Origin: Leptasterias polaris
Taxonomy: Eukaryota; Echinodermata; Asteroidea; Forcipulatida; Asteriidae
Direction: 5' to 3'
DNA length: 64,000 nt
NCBI GenBank assembly: GCA_037783415.1
Contig: JAZGTN010000169.1
Coordinates: forward strand, 1,097,492-1,161,491
Shown here one piece after another: positions 57,115 through 64,000 of the stretch (positions are counted from its first letter, which is position 1; every line of letters begins with the position of its first letter). The notes below the pieces were generated by a model. It was not told where the DNA came from, did no database searches, and was given only the letters and a program-made list of their open reading frames with translations. A program made the position numbers and the translations under genes.

Positions 57115-57310
57115 AGGAAGAATATTTTTATTTGGGATAAGACGAAGAGCTTGTCGGCTATACTGTGGACATTTTTGAGCTATATGTTATTAACTTGATA
57201 AACAATAAAATCCATTTGTTAAATAATAAGGTAGCGTTTTACAATGTGAATGGCCTGGATGTGATTTAACAACTAAAGGAAAAGTGAATCGATTGGATGT
57301 GATTTTAGGA
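57115..57310. repeat. Dispersed repeat, copy 1
   Basis: Shares GCTTGTCGGCTATACTGTGG, AACTTGATAAACAATAAAAT, TTTTACAATGTGAATGGCCT, and GGATGTGATTTTAGGAC with 59700-59880. Both run in the same direction. DNA from 56321 to 57114 holds only short ORFs. Confidence 0.75.
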
Positions 57311-57864
57311 CTGTTTAGCCAATCAGGGGCGAATCCAGGATTTTTCAAAGGGGGGGGGGGGGGGGGGCGTGAAAATTTACCAAGCAGCAAATGGTGAATG
57401 CAATTTGTGGCGCCTACGAGCGCATAATGCGAACCCCTAACGGCATGGGCCGGTTCCGGGGACCGCAATGCTACGAAACTAGATTTTAGATGCTCTGTGG
57501 TACGATCTCATGCAATATCTGACCACTTAAACCAATTTTGTTTTTGCAAGATCATTATTAAAATATTTTCGAGTTGGGAGTCATCGATTTGAATCGGCCA
57601 TCCTGAGTTATAAAATCAAAATGCAGGCTACAACTTATACTTATTCAGGGGGAAAAACTGTTGGTGAGTTAAACGATAGTGCAATTTTTAATATAAATAA
57701 CCAATAGGGTCTCTTTGTCATTTAGTTTTCACATACTTGAGGATTAGAATGTGACACAAAATAACAAGCTGTGCTTGTCTTCAGTGACAGCGCGATCGAG
57801 CAACAATAACATACGACAAAGTGAGGGTATGCCTACTAGAGGCCTAGCCCCCCCTCCCCGAGCC

Positions 57865-58013
57865 CTACATCGTTGTACTATCTGCACAATTGATAATGAC
57901 TAGTTTGAAAGAAACACAACGGATATTTATCCTCTTTCTTGAATACGAACAAAATCTGTGATTTTCCAAACAGAGTGAGACACCATGATTATACGATGCT
58001 ATGTCTTCACTAG
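57865..58013. other. Left flank of the 58014 element, ending in the 16-bp target repeat
   Basis: Nothing coding is recognised. The last 16 bases, GCTATGTCTTCACTAG (57998-58013), recur exactly at 59022-59037, after the element. Confidence 0.6.
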
Positions 58014-59021
58014 CCCAATGAGTAGGGCCAATCCACTTCGTTCGTATCCTTGCCAATTGGGCCTAAGCACCATTGCAATCCTATTTTTGTGCCCGATGTA
58101 GTTTTTAATCCGGGTTATGAAACTTACCGATCGAATGCTACTGTAGGCCTACTTGTAGAAAGCCCAAATGCTAATTTTTTTTTTTTTAAACCTCACAGAT
58201 TTTTTGTTGTATTAACAACTTGCGCGAGAACCTAGTTGGGTTCCCTTAACAATTTCACAACATTTAAACTATATATGGGGACCAGACTGATTTACATAAC
58301 GCGCTGAGCATAGTATAGACCTTTCTTTTGCAACGTCACAGCCCGAGTTTTTGCCAACCCAGGTTGAAAAACTATGAAAAGTCATAACTGCAAATCAAAA
58401 ACAGATTGCCACATTACAGTTTGTTGCAGTGTTACACAAAATATTCAAAAATAGTGTTGAATTTGTTGGAAACAAATCAACCAATCATGGAAGGTATTTC
58501 CGTTCATGAATCTTTACAGAAAATGTTGAATTTGGTCACAACATTTTTTAACACGATTGAATGTTTTGCCAACATTCGGCTGTCCATGCCAACCGGCGCA
58601 CTTTGTTTATCAACAAAAGAAAGGTCTATATCTTTGTGCAGACGGGCGTGAGATGCGCACAGCATTACACGAATTTCACAAAACCTTGATTGCGCTCGGC
58701 GCGCTGACTAAATCAGTCTGGTCCCCATTAAATATCAGCAGTTGATCGTCTAACTGTTGTGGATTGTTGAGGGAACCTGACAATGGTTTTCCCGCAAGTT
58801 AATAAGTGGGGAAAAAATCACACTCGCGACTCGAAAAGAAAACAATTTTTCCAAAAGATCTGTGATGTTTAAAAAAAACAATTCAGCATTAGGGCCTTCT
58901 ACAATTAGTACAGTAGCATTCGATCGGTACGTTTCATAACCTGGATTAAAAATTAAATCGGCCACAGAAAAAAAGGATGCACTGGGCCAAGGATACGAAG
59001 TAGATTATCCCTATTCATGGG
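58014..59021. mobile_element. Non-autonomous DNA element with ~230-bp inverted repeats and a 16-bp flanking duplication
   Basis: The left end CCCAATGAGTAGGG and the reverse complement of the right end CCCATGAATAGGG start a TIR of about 230 bp. It includes TTTTTAATCCGGGTTATGAA, ACCGATCGAATGCTACTGTA and AAACCTCACAGAT on the left and close matches inverted on the right (58790-58970). GCTATGTCTTCACTAG flanks both ends directly. The interior of about 540 bp is non-coding. Confidence 0.8.
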
Positions 59022-59699
59022 GCTATGTCTTCACTAGTTTCCGAAGTTCGTATTGTAAAAGTCACATTGTATTTAGCGCTCGCGAGTGCTGACTTTCCAT
59101 CCAGAAACTTCTTTGCACATCGTACACACACCCACACACAGGTGGCATGCATGGTCGACTCACGATGTGGGTGAATGATCTTCACGCCCGCGCCAGGCCT
59201 GTTCAGTGTGTGAGAAAAACACGCTTTCCACATAGACAGTACACAAGATTCACGTGAGACAATGTCTGTCACTAGTGTCAGTGAAATAATAGTGGTCCAC
59301 AAATGAAACAAAGTGTACGAGGTACAGATTTTTAGTAGTTTTTTGAAATAAAATACAAGGTAGGGCCTATGTCATTAATTTTGTCTCTCCCTCATTTTTC
59401 TCCTTGATGGTGTCTCTTTTTTTCTTTTTTTCCCTCAAGCAAAAGGGGGGGCGTGCGCCCCCACGCCCCCCTGTATCCACCGCTGCCAATAGACTGTGCA
59501 AGTCTCGCGCGTATCCGAACGAGAAAACACGTCAAACGAAGAACATTTTTATTTCTGAAATTAAATCTTTGTTTTAAATTATATCTCATGACAAAATCTG
59601 AACAACAAAAATAAATCATTACAATTTTATGAAAAGTTTTAGCTTTTGAAAAAAAAAATACAATAGTGTGTATATTATTATTGAAAAAAAAAAAAAACT

Positions 59700-59880
59700 C
59701 TGGGACAAGGATGCTTGTCGGCTATACTGTGGACATTTTGAGCTATGTTTAACTTGATAAACAATAAAATTCATTAGTTAAATACAAGGTATAGTGTTTT
59801 ACAATGTGAATGGCCTGGATGGGATTTTACAACTAAAATGGAAAAGTGAATCAATTGGATGTGATTTTAGGACCGTTCAC
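59700..59880. repeat. Dispersed repeat, copy 2
   Basis: Second copy of the 57115-57310 repeat, about 85 percent alike by eye. It runs directly into the minisatellite that follows. The stretch 59038-59699 holds a GGGGGGGCGTGCGCCCCCAC repeat edge near 59445 and no gene. Confidence 0.75.
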
Positions 59881-60355
59881 ATCCGCACCATCGAAATCAC
59901 ATCAATTATCAAAATCACATCCACTGTCTGGCTGCATTACCAAAATCACATCCACTGTCCAGGCCTTTGCCAAAATCACATTCGAGTCAGAAATCACATC
60001 CTTGGTTAATTGCCACTTGCCAAAATCACATCCTTTGTCTGGTTGCGACACCAAAATCACATCTATATACTATATAGTATCTGGGCCCTCGCCAAAATCA
60101 CATCCAAACCCGAAATCCCATCCATGGTTAATTGTGCCAATCCAAAATCACATCCACTGTCTGGATGCATTACCAAAATCACATCTAGTGTCTGGGCCCT
60201 TGCCCAAATAAAATCTGAGTAACAAATCACATCCATGGTTAATTGCCAATTATAAAAATCACATCCACTGTCTTGCTACATTACCCAAATCACATCTAGT
60301 ATCTGGGTTCTAGCTATAATAACATTAGAGCCCGAAATAACATCCAGGGTAAGGT
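59881..60355. repeat. CCAAAATCACATCCA minisatellite
   Basis: About 17 units of 25-35 bp with the core CAAAATCACATCCACTGTCT, alternating with TGGGCCCTTGC or GGTTAATTGCCA spacers. The core is the reverse complement of TGGATGTGATTTT in the repeat just before it. Overlapping open frames here come from the unit and are not genes. Confidence 0.85.
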
Positions 60356-60360
60356 CGTGA

Positions 60361-62500
60361 ATCCCAATACTAGGGGCCTACATCTTGGTTCCCCTATTGG
60401 TGCAATGTCACATTTGTCAATGAGCTGACAATGGTCAGGAGCACATCACTCATCAGCTATAACTATTAAATTTTACTTTAAAATTTGAGCATTGGTCAGG
60501 AGGATATAATTATAACTAGTTTGCCTGTGGTCATGAGACCATGTTTAATTTACCTAAAGACGCCGAACTTTCCCCGACCACTACTCAACCCATACAGTGG
60601 AATGGCTAGGGCACCGCGCACAAGGGGCAATCGCCGAGGTGAACCTTGGTCGAATTTAGTGCAGTTGTTCTGTATGCATTGTTGCAAACATGGGTGATTA
60701 ACTGCATAAAGAAAACGTCAGATCGACTTTTGATTGTGGTGGTGCGCGTTTTAGCAAGCGACAGCCAGTTTTCTGAAAACACTGCCAATTATTTAATCGA
60801 GCACCGCTTTTGTCCTCTAAATCAAGCCGTACTGCACCATGCACATTTGTACAAAGTGAGGGGTTGAATTGAATGTTTTTCCCTTAAAAAAACAAATAAC
60901 AAAAATACGTTTACAATTTGATAATATTTGAGAAAAAAATTAAAACATTGTTGAGTCCGATCCAATATTATATTGCCATAGTATCCCCAAAAGACTCAAT
61001 TGCAGCATGTGTTATAGTCGGTACTCCGTGTTTGGTAATTGTTTTCTTGTGTAAAACTAGAATGGAAATGTGCAGCCGCCCACATTAAAGGGTCTACATT
61101 TATATGGGAGTAACACAATCATCAGTAGGCTCCAATTACCAAACGTATACAGCACCTTAATGGGGTCTATAAAATGGGGTCTGTATATTTACCTTAACAA
61201 AAAAAAGTTTTTTGAAACAAATATATGCACTGTTGGGATAGGGAGTGCAAACAACTTTGGTATACTCAAGATATGCACATTATGAGAAAATCACGCTTTT
61301 AGTTTTCATTGTACTATACATTTGTGTACAAGATAAAAGATTAACTCTTAATTTCACAGTCTTGGTATGTCGATATGATGATAAAAATAAATTTTATGGA
61401 TAGATCTACCACTTGGGGTCAAATTTGGTGCCAAATTCAAAAGTATCATTTTGACCTTGTTTGACCTTTGACCTCCCTAATTTGCATATTCGGCTAATTT
61501 TAAAATATGACAACACCTCTTAAATTAAAGGTGGTGGCCTAAGGAATATTTTAAGCATAGTTGTCATCTATACCCAGACACTACTGGCTGGTTAAATTTC
61601 TAGACCTTTATATCAACTTTACCTCTAGTCTATTAGCCGTGTGGGATATTTAAACTTCCAAGCTGTTTCAACCATAGAGCAAGTGTTTCAACGGACGAGA
61701 CAAAGCGGGGAAATTTACCGAAACATGTTTTTATTTCTCGAAGGTAAAATGTTGACTCCAACCATATGCTCCAACTTCTCCCATGTTCCTTGCCACAATT
61801 TAATGAAGGTGGACAAAACTCCGGTATTTTAGGCTCGTGAAATGGTTCGAAATGTCCGAATATTTGTTTATACCATAATAATGGGTTAAATGTCAACCTA
61901 AGATCACAGTAAAGTTGTAAGGATATGTACATGTACTGTGGTCCGTGCTACAATGATCAAACCATTGTTGAGAATGGGGGTGACGGGGAGATTCTTAATA
62001 AGATGTGCACCATAAGATGTGCCTAATTAAACTTAACACAAGTTATAGTACATTTGTGACAAGCTGGGCCATCATTGCACAGATTGGCTGTTATCACCCC
62101 GAAAACAAAAATGCTTTGACCCACACTTGGAAACCGCAAATCTTCTTCTGCCCTTTTCTATCCCAATACATGTACCACTAAACTGCTAGATTTTGGTGTG
62201 ATTGTGTTCTTTGAAAGATGATATTTAAGCACATATAACTTTTAGTTCATGACTGGTTCAAAGAAATTAAAACGTAGCTTCGGATCAGAGAGTATTTGAG
62301 TGTCACCCTTCTTTGCATACAGATTTGGCGGGTTTGTGTTATTTCTACGTCCATGGTTTGTGTGGCTCTCTGCTCCTCTATGCTCTGCTGAAACAGACTC
62401 TACATGCCCAAATCAAACTCATTGTTACATCACTGTAAAGACCATGAAATAAGCTTTCCAATTCCGAGTGGAACTTTTTAATAGACCGCGTAGTCCGTGA
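60361..62500. other. No recognisable gene
   Basis: Mixed AT-rich DNA. No splice-bounded exon, RNA gene or clear repeat pair was found. The phrase TGACCTTGTTTGACCTTTGA near 61453 is only local reiteration. Confidence 0.4.
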
Positions 62501-62506
62501 GTTACA

Positions 62507-62590
62507 CCTAGGCAATGCTAAGAGATAGGACTAGTCTTAAGTTAGGACCAGTCTTAAGACTAGTCCTATCTCTTAATAGCATTGCCTAGG
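62507..62590. repeat. Palindromic hairpin element
   Basis: CCTAGGCAATGCTAAGAGAT through GGACTAGTCTTAAG (62507-62541) pairs with CTTAAGACTAGTCC through AGCATTGCCTAGG (62553-62590), leaving an 11-bp loop and one small bulge. It is followed by AAATCGACC, often seen at the edge of such repeats. Confidence 0.75.
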
Positions 62591-63099
62591 ACTAGTCCTA
62601 AGTTTTGTGAAATCGACCTCTTGTCCTTCAAGTTTTTGGCTCTTCGTGAAAACGCAAAAGCATGTGCGCTCATGATTGGCACTGTGCCAGCTGTAATATC
62701 AACGCGGTTGCGTAAACACAAAGTGACATAAAGGTTTTTGGCCCTTCGCTATTCCAGATTCTCGAGGTTTTTGTCTTTCATGAACTTTTAGCGTAATTAA
62801 GAAACAATACGATTTTTAGACCTATAACTTTGTAGATAGTTAGATACCTATCATCTTAATCGAAACCACCCAGAAATTTTGTTTTCTTTCGAGATTTTTC
62901 AGGTTTTTGGCTCTTTGTGAAATTGCTGACGTGTGTCGCAAAAAAGGGTAAACAACATAATTCCATCACCGAGCCAAAAAACAAACAAACAAAGAACGCT
63001 TGAAGAGTCTGAACAATGAGAAAATTGAATTAGCTGTTGCAAACTGCTTACAACCCAAAAGATCTAGGTTATAAATGCTGAAAATAGTGAGTCTGACTT

Positions 63100-63185
63100 T
63101 TCGACCCTAGCAAAGTCTTTCTTGACGGCTATTAATGAAAGGCTTACTTCTGTTAGCCTAAGATAAAGACTCTGCTAGGGTCGAA
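63100..63185. repeat. Short inverted repeat, TTCGACCCTAGCAAAGTC type
   Basis: TTCGACCCTAGCAAAGTCTTT-type left arm (63100-63120) and AAAGACTCTGCTAGGGTCG (from 63165) are inverted with one mismatch, 44 bp apart. The rest of 63186-64000 shows a poly-T tract (63342-63363) and no gene. Confidence 0.6.
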
Positions 63186-64000
63186 ACTTCAGGCCTTACT
63201 TTTTTCTTCTTTTAAAAAAAGTTACAACAATATTTATTGACAATTAAGCTTTGTGAATCACTAACTTATAAAGCGATCTGCAAAACATACTTTTAAAAAC
63301 AATTTTTTACATTTTACATTTCTTTTTTACAAACTTGCGTGCGTTTTTTTTTTTTTTTTTTTTACAAACAATATCGATCTTGTTGTCACATGATACACTC
63401 GTTTAGTTTATTTCTCATATATAAACAACAAAGATTATTTACTTACTCTTTGGTTTATCAAAGCGGCATTTCTCCCGGAAAGTTGACAACGCCAATTGTT
63501 GAATTGATGTATGGCCGTCACCAACAACATGTACACCACACGACGTCATGGTGCCATCGTTTACCATCAACAATAACGTCAGTAGACGCAGTGAAAGGTG
63601 GTATTTTGTCCACCACTTCATGTTGCTTCAATAATCTTATCCCCAAGCTAAATTCTTACTAATAATATATTAATTTCGCTATATTGTAATCAATCTGTAC
63701 GGTAAAATATGTTCAAATACTCACTCTGTTATTAGAGCAAAATTAGCGACTTGATAATCACCTTACAAATGCATGTGTGATATAAATCGGGCTGGAGCCA
63801 AGCGTATATAATAAGTTTGTGCCTTCTGATTGGTCGAAGACTGGTCACGTGGGGGTGTTTTAACGTGTGTCATAAAGACCAGGGCCCAATTTCGTGGCTC
63901 TGGATCACCATTCTCCGCTTACCGAGCAAGCGCCGAAATTCTGTGCTAGCTGTGTAAGCGTAGAATGCCTATTAGAAACGTAGACTACTCACGCGCACAA

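Noticed and set aside
59846..60222. Overlapping Ser/His/Pro-rich ORFs
   Set aside because: Translations of the CCAAAATCACATCCA minisatellite.

Overview
The window is animal (metazoan) nuclear DNA. It has split genes with GT/AG introns, many dispersed repeats, tRNA-headed SINEs, non-LTR retrotransposon fragments and short inverted-repeat elements that begin TTAAAGGCAC. A GABA-B-type receptor gene together with that repeat repertoire suggests a marine deuterostome invertebrate, most likely an echinoderm. This placement is inference, not proof.

Layout. 1-1125: 3' part of a non-LTR retrotransposon. 1150-5350: small DNA elements, a minisatellite and unassigned sequence. 5678-16094: eight phase-compatible exons of a class C GPCR of the metabotropic GABA-B receptor type, covering much of the ligand-binding domain and the start of TM1. 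The last exon runs into a tandem array and meets a stop codon inside it. 16070-18773: array of an 80/81-bp satellite. 18774-24717: a Penelope-like retroelement (PLE) with ~983-bp terminal direct repeats, each carrying a hammerhead ribozyme, an ORF1 and a frameshifted reverse transcriptase ORF. 26346-31498: a BEN-domain gene of six exons with one frame disruption. 32820-33800: a GGGACCCC-type minisatellite. 34278-40353: ten exons of a large RNase-H-like (DUF7869-type, DDE-transposase-like) gene with one in-frame TGA. 41867-46902: the same satellite in the opposite orientation. 46903-64000: mostly repeats, including a second non-LTR element at ~51680-53422, several inverted-repeat elements and minisatellites, and two weak exon candidates.

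Main idea. The two satellite arrays are inverted relative to each other. They enclose ~31 kb holding a BEN-domain DNA-binding protein gene and a DDE-like gene on the same strand, and the whole block cuts the receptor TM1 exon. This is what a very large foldback-type DNA transposon, with termini made of inverted tandem-repeat arrays, would look like after inserting in a host gene, decaying (stop codon, frameshift) and receiving a PLE at the inner edge of one array. The inverted geometry, the gene content and the interrupted exon are seen directly. The single-transposon interpretation is inference, and I found no convincing target-site duplication.
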